Shown here one piece after another: positions 1 to 12,749 of a stretch of 64,000 nucleotides of DNA. Positions within the stretch are counted from its first letter, which is position 1, and the number at the start of each line of letters is the position of its first letter. Source of the DNA: Neodiprion pinetum (Eukaryota > Arthropoda > Insecta > Hymenoptera > Diprionidae); the NCBI RefSeq assembly GCF_021155775.2, contig NC_060233.1:30411077-30475076 (forward strand), read 5' to 3'. The translations under genes and the position numbers were made by a program. Under the pieces are notes generated by a model. The model was not told the origin of the DNA and did not search any database. It saw only the letters and a list, made by a program, of their open reading frames with translations.

Positions 1-700
1 CGGTATTTGCCGAACTGATTAATCGCCTGAGAAAATGTAAATGAAATGAAAAAGGAACGCCCGGGATTCTTTTTTACCCCGAAATTATCCGCCTTTACCC
101 CCAACGCGCGCTCACCTTACTCCAGTAGCATCCCAGGGCCGCTCGCAATTTTCCTAATACATTTTCTTCGCCGTTTTTTATGGTCTGCGTCGTTCGTCCA
201 AGGAGCACCTCTGGCTGGGACGGGGCGGGGGAGTTTTTCAGGGGTCGATTCCAGGTGTGCTCCCGGATCCCTCGGCCGTTCCTTCCATATGGAAACAGGT
301 AGTTCCAGGGAAGAGAGTACGTGCTTCGCAGCAAGTCTCTCCTGTCGGCGTTCGTCGGTCGAATACTGGGTACCTGATGGAACAGAGGAGCATCCAATTA
401 AGCAAAGCCATACCGGCGCAGCACACGCCGTCCACTAAGTGCTTGTGCAGCAGCCCTTCGACTTAATTGCCTCATGCTCCAGAACCGGCGCATTCTATCC
501 TCCGACCGAAATCAAGCTACAACCGTATTGTGTTAGTACTTTGACTACTGTTACCGTGTTTGCCTTGAAGCCACCTACTGCCACTCAACACATTTCTAAA
601 TTTGCCCACTGCACAGCCGAGGCTACGATTGTTACATTTCGAGGATTACACGCTAAACGAGCAACGAATTATCGAACTTGCGTTTTTCCGCTCGACTGTA
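1..700. other. Left edge, no identified gene
   Basis: Open frames exist on both strands at about 46-466 (up to 130 codons), overlapping in several frames. The minus-strand frame at 397-95 has a fairly protein-like composition, but I recognise no family. It could be a further 3' exon of the SPAG17 gene, an exon of a gene beyond the left edge, or chance. Confidence 0.3.
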
Positions 701-732
701 TACACCCAGACAACCGGTTTTTTTACCAAAAA

Positions 733-738
733 TTTATT
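733..738 (-). terminator. AATAAA poly(A) signal overlapping the SPAG17 stop codon
   Basis: On the minus strand the stop TGA (740-738) runs directly into AATAAA, so the last A of the stop is the first A of the hexamer. This would give a very short 3' UTR. It supports, but does not prove, that the gene ends here. A possible donor (CAA|GTCAGT) lies about 45 bases before the stop and would instead lead to a further exon. Confidence 0.45.
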
Positions 739-3700
739 CATCGGTTCTCAGCCCCATAGAAGCAGATGAAAGGACGACTGACTTGGTACGACTGAAGCCA
801 TGCCTGGGAGGTTTTGATTGGATCGACGGCGGTCAAAGTGGTGCACAGCCTCTGCCCCAGCCGATCAGGGACCTGGAGGTAAAATACACTGGTGGTCTCT
901 GCAAGGTCAGCTTCGTTCTCTTGAGCCAGTCTATCCGAGCGACGAAGGTACTCGTGTCCTCTAAGGTCACGTCCCACTACAAACAGTCGGCAGGATTTGG
1001 AGCTGAGCTTGGATGGATTACACGTGGGAGTAGGGATCCTGGAAGAGGATGAACATTCCTCTTCTTCTTCTTCGTCGTCTTTTTCTTCTCCTTCCTCCTC
1101 GCGCTCCTGTCCCTGCTCAGGGGTTTTCACACGATTAGATTGTTCCCCGTATTTTGTGTACGACGTTCTGCCTTGCGCATCCACACTGAAAACGTTTCCG
1201 TACGAATCCGTCGTGCGAAGGAGGTGCTCGCCCGGTATACGTGAGGCAGAAAAATACTCAAGATTGTAAACAGATGACGAAGAACCTCCGGGTGGTACTT
1301 CCGACCTTCCAGTGAAAACAATCTCGTTTCTTTTAACCTGCAAGATCGTAGTTCCTGATTAAAACTTTCAGATGTTATACGTTTTGCGATAAGACACGGT
1401 GTAATAAATGCCACAGTTCCGTGAAACACCTGCAGAGAAACCGAACCACCGACGGTGATGCTGATTCCAGCGTCGGTTGAAACGCGAACCTGAACGCTAC
1501 CCGGCATTGAGAGAGTGCACTCGAGCTTCGGCTGATCGTACGTGACTGTGGCGTAGTTTTCGTGCTCCATACAGCTGCTCAAAAAAATTGACACGAATTC
1601 GTCCGACGTCGGAATATTTTCCCTCGACAAACTTTCACCCAAGCTTTCAAACTCTGTTGAAGTTTCGTCGTCATTGATAGGATTGAATCTATCCAACTCC
1701 TCGTCCGTCCATACACAGTACACCGGTTCTTCCGCGATAATTGGACCCGTTGTAATCCTCGAACCGTCTGAAAAACCATTGATCAAGGGTCAGTCAAAAT
1801 TATACTTGATTGACGCCATCTATACTGTTACACTCGCCTGGGAAACAGACTGCCAGAACACCCTCGGAGTTGATCAAGGTATTTGTGCCATCGCTTCGCC
1901 GAGTGAACTTTTCATTCACCTCGTAGTCCGAAGCCGTCCTAACGAGTTCTCCTTCTAATTCACGAATCATTTCTCCATCGTAAATCTCGTAACGTCTTCC
2001 GTCAGGCTCGAGGACGACGATGCGTCGTATTTTGACATTCTCAGAATTCTTTGTACGATCGAATGCGTCGTCTTCTGTGCTCGTTTTCGATGAACGATTC
2101 ACAGACTTTCGTTTTATCCTTCCTTCACTAGCCGTCTTCGAGATTTGCCTGCTTTTTACCCTGCTGACTTTACCAAGTACCTACATTTATCCACTAGTGC
2201 CAACATATCATGGAATTCTTTTCACCCGCATACGATCACATACCTGAAACGGAATCACCGCTGTCTTTTCTTTGCGTTGAAAACCCACTGCAACTTGTCA
2301 CTGTGCCGCTAGAGCGCAGCAGACGCACACTGTCATCATTGTGGAACACGATGATCCCCCCGTCACGGAGGAAGACCCTATAATTTTCGTCCAAGATCCC
2401 GGAATACCCGGGACCTTTGGAAACGTATGATTGCTTGACATAAAATGGGCCCAACGGACCGTCCCCTGGAAGCACTTCAACGATCAATCCAGACGGCCAG
2501 GAGGCTCGGAATATCGTCGGGTCGCTCTTTTCTTCCAACGCAAAACTCATGACGATTCCGTTTGCCGTGGTGAAGTGAAAGATCGGAGAAACCTGATCGC
2601 CGGAAAAATTGTACAACACGAGATTATTGCCGTGAAGTTGGATGGTTATCTGCATCGTGGAATCGGCGTAGGCCCACTCCTCGAGGCACACTTTGACCAT
2701 CGTGCCGTCATTCGACAGGAACTTGGATTCGGAACCGGAGACTTGGACCCTGTGGTTTCCCACATCATACCCAAGGAAGGTCCAGGGTTCACAGTCTCTT
2801 GCGCAACGCAGTGAGGTCACTCTCTTGAGTGGTAGGAACAAGGCATTCGTACCGACACCCTCGTCCGCTTTGTTCTTTGGATTAATCGGCCCGCCTCTTC
2901 CCTTGAGCTTCTTATCCCCCCGTGCAACTGTTCCTTTGGTCTCTTTTCTGGGTCTCGTTGTCCTCTCATCCTCGACCGGGAGCTCGACAGGTTCCATTAC
3001 GTCCATCAGGGTCAGCCGCGACTTTTGTTTCCGCGTTTCCGCTCCTTTGATCGAATCCTCCAGGACGAAGTCCCCATCGGTGTAACAACTGCTCATTGGC
3101 AACTTGTCGCTTTTCGAAATCCGCGTCTCCCACTGTGCCTCTTCCGCAGTCAGCCGTTCGGCATGCGCCGCGTCCTCTTTTTCTATCCAATCATTTTCCT
3201 CGTCGATAATGAACCTACTGAAATCTCTCAGACACACTGGTGTACGAATGCTAGCGGTATATTGCTGCTGCGTGACCCCGCTGCAGGATCGGGTGCTGTG
3301 AAAAAATATCAGCATTGAGTCAGTGGGCTTAAAGTACCGAGTTTCAAGAACGTCGTATTCTTCGCAACATTCGAAAAACAGCTGTGAAAATACTTCGGGA
3401 GACAAAGGTTGGACACTGTCGAACTCGGCGAAGTTCAGGCCTCCGGGGTTTTGTTCGGGACATGATTCCAGGCTGGAGAAATGACCGGACGTGAGCATTT
3501 CCCGCGTGTCTATTAGGTCGAAGAATTCCGGGCACTCGAAGGTTTCTTCGATAGATTTATTGTACTCGATCTTACTGTCGCTTGAGAAGGAAGAGCCGAA
3601 ATTGCCAACGCTGTTCTGTCGAGAGGCGGCTGTTTCCGACTTCGTACGTTTGTCTTTGAGCCTTGGGCACAGCCCCTTGAGGGTTGGGAACGATACTCTT

Positions 3701-5346
3701 GTCTCAAGATCCGCTCTCTTGTGAAAATTGATCCGCGGTCTACCTCCGTTTATAAGTTTCTCAAAGCGAAGCAGATGCAGATAGTGTTTCATTGTGTCGC
3801 TGTTTACACTCTCCGCGAAGCAACCGGATATCTGTTTAATGTGGTACGCGTACATATCAACCTGGTCACTCGTCAAGGGTGGAAAACCGCGCCAGAGTGA
3901 CGCGATCGCAAACTGTATCAGGACGCCTTTTCCGAGGTCCATCCCGTTTGTTCCGGGGACATCATCCAGTCTTACTGAACACCGATGAGTCTTACTCGCC
4001 AAAGCGTCGCCATGAATAATTAAACGCGGATTCGGACTCCTCGGAGGATTCGTTTCATTCCGAATAACATCGAATTCTTGATTAAGGTAATCGATTTTCG
4101 ATTCTCTTTGACCAGTATCCTCTTGAACAATCTTCTCGCGCGTTTTCAACCAGTCGTTCTCTGTCCCCTGGGCCGACGCGGATTTAGCTACCTGGTTCAG
4201 CAGAGCGTCCAGCACCATTGGAACCGAAACGTCCTCCTCGGAAAAGAGGCCAAGGACCGCATCGTAGTTACCTCTATCCTGAACAACTGACCTTGTTTCT
4301 TCAAGGCCGGTCTGAAGTCGCATGCTCCTGATGTAGCTAGCATGGTACCGTAGAATATCGCACAGGTCGTACATCAGGAAAGAGATCCTCCGGTAGGCAT
4401 CCGTCTTAAAGGGTTTTATTTCCTCCTCGGGTATGTATTCCGGAAGTTCCGGAGGGCAGAAGGTCTGCCAGATGACCTGACCGTAGTAAGCACCAGCTTT
4501 CAGTGGCGCTTCCAGCGTCGTCCAGAACCTCTGGAGCCGAGCTTTGGTCTCTTCGACTCGGGTGAGGTACGAGTTGGCCTCGTCCGGATTCGGTTGAACG
4601 ACTTCGAGCTCTTCCCCGGAGCGGCAGACCTTGAAGACGGCCACCAAAGGGAGGCCGGCATCGAGAAGCTCCGTCAGCAAGGCTGGCTCGTGGAAGCCGG
4701 AGAGGACGACGTACAGATCCGGTCCATCGACGGGAGCGTCGTCGATGTATAACTTTTCTCTCACCTCCTCGCCGCGCTTCCTCAGCCTAGTGTTCGTCTT
4801 AACAAACGGTTTCGCATCTCCGGATCCGCCCTTTGCCTTGCCGACGGTGTTCGGCCGGCTGGCGCTGGTCGTAGATTTCAGGGCCTCCATTTCCCGCGCA
4901 ATTTCTGCCTCGGCCCTTTTACGGCCCTCGAGGATCGCCTGGTGCCTCAACTTCGCCCGGTGGACGAAGAACTTGATCAGCCTGCTCAGGAGCCACGGGC
5001 TCAGCGCCGCTTCTCCAGTTGCTTCCATTTCCTTACTGGCGAAGCGGCAGATGCCTTGGCCGGTCGGGCTTTGGCGCAGGTCGGACTTGGCGAGCAGCTT
5101 CACCCCTCGGATCAGCTTGTCGTACGACAGCGAGAAGATCGCTGCTCTAGTTTCGTCCGTCGTCGCGTCGTTGAACAGTTCCACATACCTGCCGTGATCC
5201 ACCCTGGTTTCAACGATCATCGCGATAACGCAGGTCCATCGATCGTCGCTCAGGGTTAGACTTTCGATTTCCGATCGCCAAGAGTCCTCGGCGGCTGGTC
5301 CCTTGCTCTTTGAACTTTTTTTTTCCTGGCGCTTCGGGGCAGGCAT
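738..5346 (-). CDS. Spag17: SPAG17/PF6 homologue, central-pair C1a axonemal protein, four exons
   Basis: The product is a structural protein of the C1a projection of the axonemal central pair, needed for motile flagella. Exons read on the minus strand: 5346-2244, about 2167-1838, 1767-1430 and 1337-738, giving roughly 1,450 residues. Vertebrate SPAG17 is longer, about 2,200. Residues about 200-218 carry the family motif YIDDAPVDGPDLYVVLSGF (human has YIDDEPDDGAQHYIIVVGF). Residues about 860-1,000 hold the FLGYDVGNHRVQVSGSESKF segment and the repeated RYxxxxxxGxxxxxxxDxS beta-repeat module. Exon 4 has the C-terminal CRLFVVGRDLRGHEYLRR block. The frame stays open 17 codons upstream to a TTG, but the ATG at 5346 begins MPAPKRQEKK and matches the basic N-terminus of the family, so I use it. 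Exon 1 ends at a strong CAG|GTATGT donor. The start of exon 2 is uncertain (2167, 2122 and 2074 are phase-compatible). The family assignment is secure; exact splice sites are predictions. Confidence 0.88.
1768..1837 (-). other. Putative 70-bp GC-AG intron of the SPAG17 gene
   Basis: The boundary reads CCAG|GCGAGTG ... TTTTTCAG|ACGGTTC. Joining G to AC makes an Asp codon and restores VCFPDGSRITTG, the PDG(S/T)RITT motif typical of SPAG17 beta repeats. The alternative GT donors nearby either break the frame or lose the Asp. The next intron (1429-1338, 92 bp) has ordinary GT-AG ends and is phase 0. Confidence 0.7.
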
Positions 5347-5439
5347 TATTCTCCGTTTTCTCCCGCTTTGGGTTATTCCGAGTTTTACCCTCTTCAAGTG
5401 ACGCGGGGAGAAAAAAAGTTGTTATCACTCTGACGTGTT

Positions 5440-8400
5440 ATCTGCGGAACACGGTTATAGAAGTTTTTACAGATGTCAAGGGCAGAGTTGAACGTTTCCA
5501 TTGCTATGCGAGAAGTTAGCCGGTTACGTGTCATGAAATTTCAGTCTGAAACTACTCAAGTGTCGTTTCAAACTATTCTCCGCAATTCCTACCTTGTCGC
5601 TCTCCCTCGCAGATGCGCCATTGCGAAGCCTTGCTGTTTTATATCAACACACAGCTTCAAAATTCATCCCTGGTAAAAACGCGCGTCTCTCGCGTAATGT
5701 GCGATTCATTAATTATTATCGACATCCGCGATTTTAATGGTGCTGGATATTTTTAGCAAGTAATTAAGTTTTAATTTGGGTCGCGCTCCCGCGACATCGG
5801 CCCTTGTGTTTTCCGACCGTTCCTTTCACTCGGCACATTTTCTCATTCTCAGGTTAATGTGTTTCGTGAATTTTTCACGAGCGCTTGAGGACGGTACGTT
5901 TAGAGAAAATTGCAAATTACCTTCGATTACGACCGATGTCTCGTGGAATATGTTTCCGTTCACACGTAATATACTCGCCCCCCATATCGATAGGTTGGAG
6001 TGTCTGAAAAGTTGAAGGGTCTGTGAGAACATAGCCGCAAAAGGGGAAAAGCTGTCATTTATCCGCACGTACTTCGTCGAGCTGAAAACTTGACAGACAT
6101 ACTTGTAGAGCACGTGGCCTAGCTATGAAATGTTCCGATACCTCGTACTCTCTGTGGCAATAGACAGTGACAAGTTGAAATAAAAACGAGAAAAGTGAGA
6201 AAAAAACACCGATCAAAAAAACTTGGAAATAGGAGCAGAGATAGAGAGAAAGGCAAAAAACTGCGCTCACCTCGTTCGAAAAAAGACACCGCAGGGTGAG
6301 CCAGGGATTTCCCTCAACGCTAGGATATAAATAAAAGTCAATAGCACTTTCGAGATTCACTACTTAAGTAAAATAGAAAGCGTTCCCGGGGAAAGTGGTC
6401 CGTCGGTGTTTTGGGGTTAGCGTCAGGAAACGCAAGAGGAAGCTTGATGTATCGTGGGCAATTTAAATTACAGAAGATAAATGTATATCTATATGTATAT
6501 ATATGTATACATCTGTATACGTGTATGTATACATATATACATGTATGTACTCACCACATAGACAATGCGGCATTAAAGAGAGATAGTCCAGTGAAAACGG
6601 AGTCTGCGACTTTTTACCCTTGGTTAAATACATTGTGTCGAATTCGTCACGTAATTTTTGAATTAACCGACGAACGAACCCGAAGCGTTGTCAATCCTCG
6701 AGCAGTCGGCTTACTCGCGTTCACCATCTCTTACGAGAAACAGTACGTGGGTGGTTTTAAGTGCCTCTTGAGTAAACTGCTGGTGCGGAACAGTATGAGG
6801 CGACGCTAAGTAAATTGCATGGCAGAACTTGCATTTCACCTCCTGCGCTTTGCCTCGAGGCGATGGCTGCCTGCGAATTGCTTGAAACTTGGTGCGGTTT
6901 TGATTCTAAACACCACAGAGTTACACTTGTTTACCTTGTTCGCGGTTCCGCAATTCATTTATTTATTTCCGCACGTTTACTCGCAAGTTTACAAACTGTC
7001 TCTCAGACGTTTTTGTCTAATCTGTCAGCCTGAGGAAGTTTTTTTCTTGTCCCAACTCTATGTTGAAAAATAGGTTATTTTCAGATTTAGAACTATGTAT
7101 GTAGAGAAAAAGCAATGAAATGGTTTTGGTTTATGGTGAAATCTTGAAAATTAGGATCCCTACGTAGTCGAGAGGATTTTAGCATTTTTACTTCAGCAAT
7201 GAGAAGAAGTTGAGAAGAGATTGCACAACAGAGATTTGAGAAAATTGATGAAAGCACTCATTTCGATGACGGAATATAAACTTGTCGGCGTAACGCAGTA
7301 ACAGGCCCATAAACTACGAAGCCTATTCTCGGCTGATAACCGGAACCTTCTCATGTTCATGACAATGTGATCCCGACTCTAAGAATGGCAGATCATTTGA
7401 ATACCGAGTTTGTTCAATTGTCGCAACGAATGCAGATGCCTCGAACGGTTGTAAAATGTTAAAGCCACATTAGAGCGGACGACGTAGCATCAATTGGCAA
7501 TAGCCTGACACCAGGTCCTTGCTATACTTTCCCGAACCAGTTGTCCTCGATGTCTTTTGATTCTTCGATGGAATTAACAGACGCCGCGGTATAAAACGCA
7601 GCTATTTCTCGGAGGAAAGCATGACCTGAATATTTATCCTCTCTCCGACATCGAGGGAATAAGTGGATGTCTCAATAGAGGTGGAAAGTTGGGTATCGTC
7701 ATTGTATGCAGGCATACGAAAAGGGAGAAGTTTGCGGGTCGGCGCGCTGCTTCGAGTGTTGTGGGGATTGTCGTACGGGAATAACAGCCTGCAGATGGGG
7801 GAGTAAGGAAAGTCTACTTAAACTTTTGACTATTGTATTAAAGCGGTGAGTTAATTCTCGGGGAGATGAACCCGCTGCACCGTTCGCATTGCGTGTCGTA
7901 TACCGAGCGAGCTCGAATCGTTAATTGAACACGGGCCTCTAAATGCCATTCAACATTCCAAGCCGGCTCGACAACTCTCCAGTGTTTCAATTTACCCCTC
8001 GAAATGCCCCGCGATCCTTCATCCGAGTACGTACTGTATACGCGTCTTAAAGGGGCGGGCGCAATTGCCATTCGCCACTCGATTATCGGTCGCTTTGCAA
8101 CTTTTAAATGCAATTGTACGAGCCAGCGCAACTCGAGTTGAGAGTCCTCGCTCAACTCCCGACGAACTATTTTTTTCGGTCTGCACGTTCGTTTCCACGG
8201 TGCCCGGGGCTATTCGTCACCGATGGGGTTCTGAAGTGGACAAATCCCCGTAGAACGTACTTACTACGGTGAAGTTTAAAAAGGGTTAGTGCCTGGAGCA
8301 GAACGATGCCCGACCACGAGGTCGTACGTTAAGGTACCGGGAAAGGCTATAAAGCGAAACAAACGAGAAACGGCCCCGTTAATGTTTAATTGCGACAAAT

Positions 8401-8880
8401 CCTAAAATCCCGCAGGGGATATTACCCCTTGAACCCGCGGGTACACATGCCTGTGCGTACTCCGAAGCATCCGAGCAACGCGGTAAATCCCATTCCTCCC
8501 CCCCCCCCCCACCCCCCCCCCCCCCCTTATTTCGTGAAACGGAGTTTTACAATTGACGCATGTGTCTCCCTTTCAACCTCCTGGAAATTTCGCCGGACGA
8601 ACTCCGGGGATATCGGAAACATATTCACACTTGCCGAGGTGATTTAGTATGAGAGGAGCCCCCGTTTCGGCTAAAACTGTTCCCCGGTTTTCAAGCATTG
8701 CGACGGAAAATGAAAAAAGTCGAAATTCCGGTACAACTTTTTACCCGTCTCTCATCCCGCGAATCACATCTCTTGTTTTTAATCCGACATCGAAGCTTTT
8801 CAAAACTCATCGTTTTATAAATTAATATATCGTGTTCTTACACAGAGCAAAAGCCGTTGTTTTGTCAAAAAGACCAACAT
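5440..8880. other. Intergenic, upstream of SPAG17
   Basis: I see no supported gene. The first few hundred bases must hold the SPAG17 promoter and 5' UTR (minus strand), but no convincing core-promoter motif stands out. There is a TA/TG-rich purine-pyrimidine stretch at 6481-6550 and a poly-C tract at 8498-8526. The short open frames here overlap each other on both strands and have no recognisable domain. Confidence 0.5.
8498..8526 (+). repeat. Poly-C tract
   Basis: Two C runs of 13 and 15 bases separated by a single A at 8511. Confidence 0.95.
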
Positions 8881-8889
8881 TTTTTAGGT

Positions 8890-9300
8890 CACATACACTA
8901 CCGGCCAAAAGTTTGGATACACCAGTCAAATTTTCTTGTCGCACTAAAAGTTAGATAGCGAATTCACTAATAAAGATAATTAAAGGTTCTAAGTGGCGTT
9001 TTAAAGAGGTCAAATTTATTACGTTCATTTTGCGTTTTTGGAAAATTTTCTACGATTTTTTTTTTCACCCCGGTACGTAATTTTGAACATGGCCGTTTTT
9101 CGGCTATTCTTTGAACGCAGAAAATTATAACACCATAGTTTAGGGAAAATTTTTTCCTCGGTTTTTTCCATGGAAAACTTGAAAAGCATTTCAAGACCTA
9201 AATTTCCTTTTTTAGAAAGTTTCGTACGATTTTTTTTTCCGCCTGAGTATTGCATATTTAGCTAAAAAGGACATAACTTAGAAAAAAAGACGTAATCTAA
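8890..9300 (+). mobile_element. Tc1/mariner-like element end (solo or degraded)
   Basis: At 8893-8922 the sequence TACACTACCGGCCAAAAGTT followed by TGGATACACC closely resembles terminal inverted repeats of Tc1-like transposons (the ACTACCGGTCAAAAGTTTGG type), and it starts at a TA dinucleotide as expected of this superfamily. I could not find the opposite, inverted end or any transposase reading frame. The right boundary given is therefore arbitrary. Within it, a stretch ending in a poly-T run after TACGA occurs twice (about 9045 and 9225), suggesting an internal duplication. Confidence 0.5.
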
Positions 9301-10177
9301 TAAGCACGGGGCTTCAGAGGAGATATGAAGAGGGTAAAAATTGGCAGGACGAACAACTGCTTTTGCTCTAAAATTTCAGCGCATGCACGTTAGACCGTTC
9401 GACCGTTAGCTACTCACTCTGTATAATACTGTATGCGAATAACATCTGAAATCATGTGCGTCTTTTTCTAATCCTGTACATTTTTTTAAGGAAAAAAAAA
9501 GAAAATATGTGTAGACAAAATTACGAAGAGGGAATAAAACATTCTTTTGGCTAGTTGAAAATTTGACGCTGCGGTAGTGATTTTCTTCATTTTTTTCTCA
9601 ACGACATTTCTTAGAATGTGTTATTACGTCTTTACGACAAATTTTTTACGTTACACGAACGTTGCACAAACTAAGAAATAGCAAATTTCGAGATCTCGTG
9701 TGATGGAAAAACCAATTTGTACCACTCAGTCTACAACTTCTCGAATTTCTTTTCAAATCTCAGATTCTGTTACGGTGAAGCGGAATTAATTTTTTTCAGG
9801 TGGCACAAAGAGGCAGGTCCTTTACGCAGTTTGGTTATTTTCTTTCGTTTCACTTCGGACTCTGACAAACGTGAACGTGGTTACCATTCCCCGTGTAACA
9901 GCACACAGAACGTAAATAATATTTTTTATATATTATATAACCGCCCGCTGAGATTCCTTCTCTGCATCTGAGCAAACTGTAATGAAAAACATATTACCAG
10001 AGTCATAAGTTTCGTCACATACAGACAGAGGTGCTTCACATTATAACTCCGATGTGCAGGCTGTACGTAACGACAAAACTCTGCGGGAACAGTAATTTTC
10101 GGAGGTAAAAAACAAATGGATGGAAAGAGAGAGAGAAAGAGAGAGAGGGAGAGAAAGAGAGAATAAGCGCATGAACG

Positions 10178-10228
<51 letters not shown>

Positions 10229-12749
10229 AACAGTGGGAAAGAAAAAAAAAAAAGTTCAGAAAGTACGACGTCACGCCACGTGTGAAATACGGATGAGAAA
10301 AAGTGATATAAATGGGAAAAGAGAATGAGAGAAACGAAGCAGGATTCGAAGAGCGAGGGAGTCGGAAAAAATTAAAACAGTTACGGAGAAAAGTTAAAAT
10401 ATTTGCTTCGAATAAAAATGTACAAAAAGTTGTTACATGAAACGAAATACCGTCCGATCAATCGTTTTCAGTCTTCCATCAATTCATTATTGGAATAAAC
10501 AATTCGGGAAATGAAATTGTTTAAGTCGAATTATTGGAATAATAGCGTAAAATAGCTTAGACAATATTTACTCGGATGAGAAGTAAAAATTTCGAAAACC
10601 GGCAACTTTGTTTCAAAGGTATATGTTAGAGTAGAAGTATCAGAATGTATCAATCGGTTGGGCAGTTTGCAATACCTACACGATGCAGAAAACATCTACT
10701 TTGTAACATTGTACAGTTGACGAAAAAACAAGAAATTATTGATTACTGAATTTGCTTTATCCACAAGGTAAAGACACGACAAGTACTCGGCCACGTGGAA
10801 TTGACAATTAAAAAGCGGAACCCTTATCTCGAAAATAAGCCGGGTCCGGTGCACTGGTCAAATGAGAATTAATCACTTTAATGATTCGTCCGGGCCAACG
10901 GCGAGACGTGCGTGGCAGAAATATATCAGGGCGAATGATGAGTCGGGGAATTTTTCCACCTTGTGCCCCTCGAGGCTTGGAATCGCTTATTAATGTAACC
11001 TTACCCCCGCGATTTTCGCCCCTCCGAGTTTCACCGGCTCGGAAAAAGATTCCGCGTGGCATCCCCTTATTCCACTTATTCCGAGCCAATTTACAGCGTT
11101 TTTCTCCGATCTACACCTCAATCTTTCTTCCACCCTCGCTTACCTTGCGTTTACGTTTGCTGCGACGAGGCGTAATCCGGATCTCCGGCATCCCGCCCGG
11201 ATTCTGATGATCCAGAAAAAATTGAGCCGGAATTTAGATGAGGGGTATTCCCGGAACTCCCACCCCTCAAGACTGCCGATCGCAACTCGGAGCGGCTGAC
11301 TGACGGGACAAGTTCGAACGTGTTCACCATCCGATGCTCCGAGAGGAGGCATTCATTTCCTTGTAATTGCAATCGTATCGTTTCGCGAATTGCGGAACCC
11401 AGCCCAAGAATCTTCCTCCGGGATTTATTGCCTTCGCAGTTACATTCTTGGCGAGTTCGCTCTATTCTCTTATCGAGATTCTTAGCGTCGTTTCACAGCA
11501 GACCATACACACCGAACTTTCAGCCTCGCTGATATCTAGTCTCCAATTCTCCTCGACGATGGCATATTTTCGTTTCATTCTCTTTTTTACCGCGAAAGAA
11601 TGAATTTCAACATGTTTTACCAATTTTTGTTTCTATTTTCACAAATTGGAGTCAGATTTTGACTGGAAAATCTGCAAGAGTCAGTCTTTACCGTGTAAAG
11701 TGACGAATGTCACTTATTCTCGACGTTATCGGAACCTTGAGTTCATCGTCGACCCGAAATGTTTAAACCCAGCGGAATTTTATATGCAATGACGAAAAAT
11801 TTGTATTCGCAAGAATATTTATTTTTCGCATGGATAATGGCAATAAATGTATTTCTGTCACAACATTACTCAAAATGAGTGATATTTTACTCAGTCAGTA
11901 TAAAAAAAAAAAAAAAAAACTTGAATTACTCTCAATCAAACTATCTCCTTTGTTATTTTTTCTTTCAATTTTCCGAACAACTTGTCATCGTGATTCGAGA
12001 AAATTTGAAACAAATTCGGCAGTCAGTTGACCTTTGGAGTTTGAGATTTTCATTCTCAGATTGTAGAGTTGAGCGAAATTTGATTCTCCGAGAATTGTAT
12101 AGTGCGTATAATCAAACGAGAAATCGCGTCTTCGCCGCGTTGATGACGCCGGTATCACGTCTGGAGAACCGGAAGTTTGTGTTTCGGCTAATGATAGTTC
12201 AAGTTTAAACTATAACGGCCTGCCTGCGAGGAAACCGGACGTAGATATGAACCGCAGAGTTGCGGGGAACGGAGTCCGGGAAACTGCAGGGGTAAAGCGA
12301 TCACGAGAAAAGACCGTCCACGGCGGAATTACGTCTCCCGCGGTTTCTGCACATAGTATATACCAGTTCTCAGTGACTTTCGCGGTACGTGAACACGTCC
12401 GAACGAACGGAGGTATCTCGTTTACCGCAGTCAATGTCCGACTGGAAATATCGATTGTAATGGGAGACGCCTCGGATAGCTATGACAATACGATTTTCAA
12501 CCCTCGAGGAAATTGGAGAAGTGAGGAAGGTTGATTTACTGGTCTAATCAAGAAACGAAAAGTAAAAGCCGTTCGAAATCTCGCGATGCTTTTATCGACG
12601 CACCGAGAAACCCTCACATTTTTCAACAGCAAATTTCTCTCGAAACGAGTGAGAAATTCATGGCTTCGTGATGTTATTAGACACTGCGTTGGATGGATTT
12701 AGCCGAGAAGTGTCAGCGAGATAAACACTAAAGTGATAGAAATTGCGTT
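9300..12749. other. Intergenic stretch without a supported gene
   Basis: It holds GA microsatellites at 10125-10223, a poly-A run at 11902-11919 and a CpG-rich patch at 10850-11350. In that patch frames are open on both strands, but the products are Arg/Pro/Ser-rich and look like composition artefacts. I see no splice-bounded coding segment. Confidence 0.45.
10125..10223 (+). repeat. GA microsatellite, interrupted
   Basis: Impure GA/GGGA repeats at 10125-10162 are followed, after a short unique gap, by an uninterrupted GA run from about 10185 to 10222. Confidence 0.95.

Noticed and set aside
1768..1805. 38-bp GT-AG intron (CAA|GTATAA to TTTCAG) in SPAG17
   Set aside because: Very short, and the join is out of frame; the 70-bp GC-AG intron keeps the frame and restores the motif.
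5347..5397. Seventeen-codon N-terminal extension of SPAG17 from a TTG
   Set aside because: TTG is not a usual start in animals, and an ATG with good family agreement follows at 5346.
10041..10274. Ser/Leu-rich minus-strand frame
   Set aside because: Translation of a GA microsatellite.
10808..11207. Overlapping frames of about 100 codons on both strands
   Set aside because: Arg/Pro/Gly/Lys-rich mirror frames in a CpG-rich patch; no domain, no splice boundaries.
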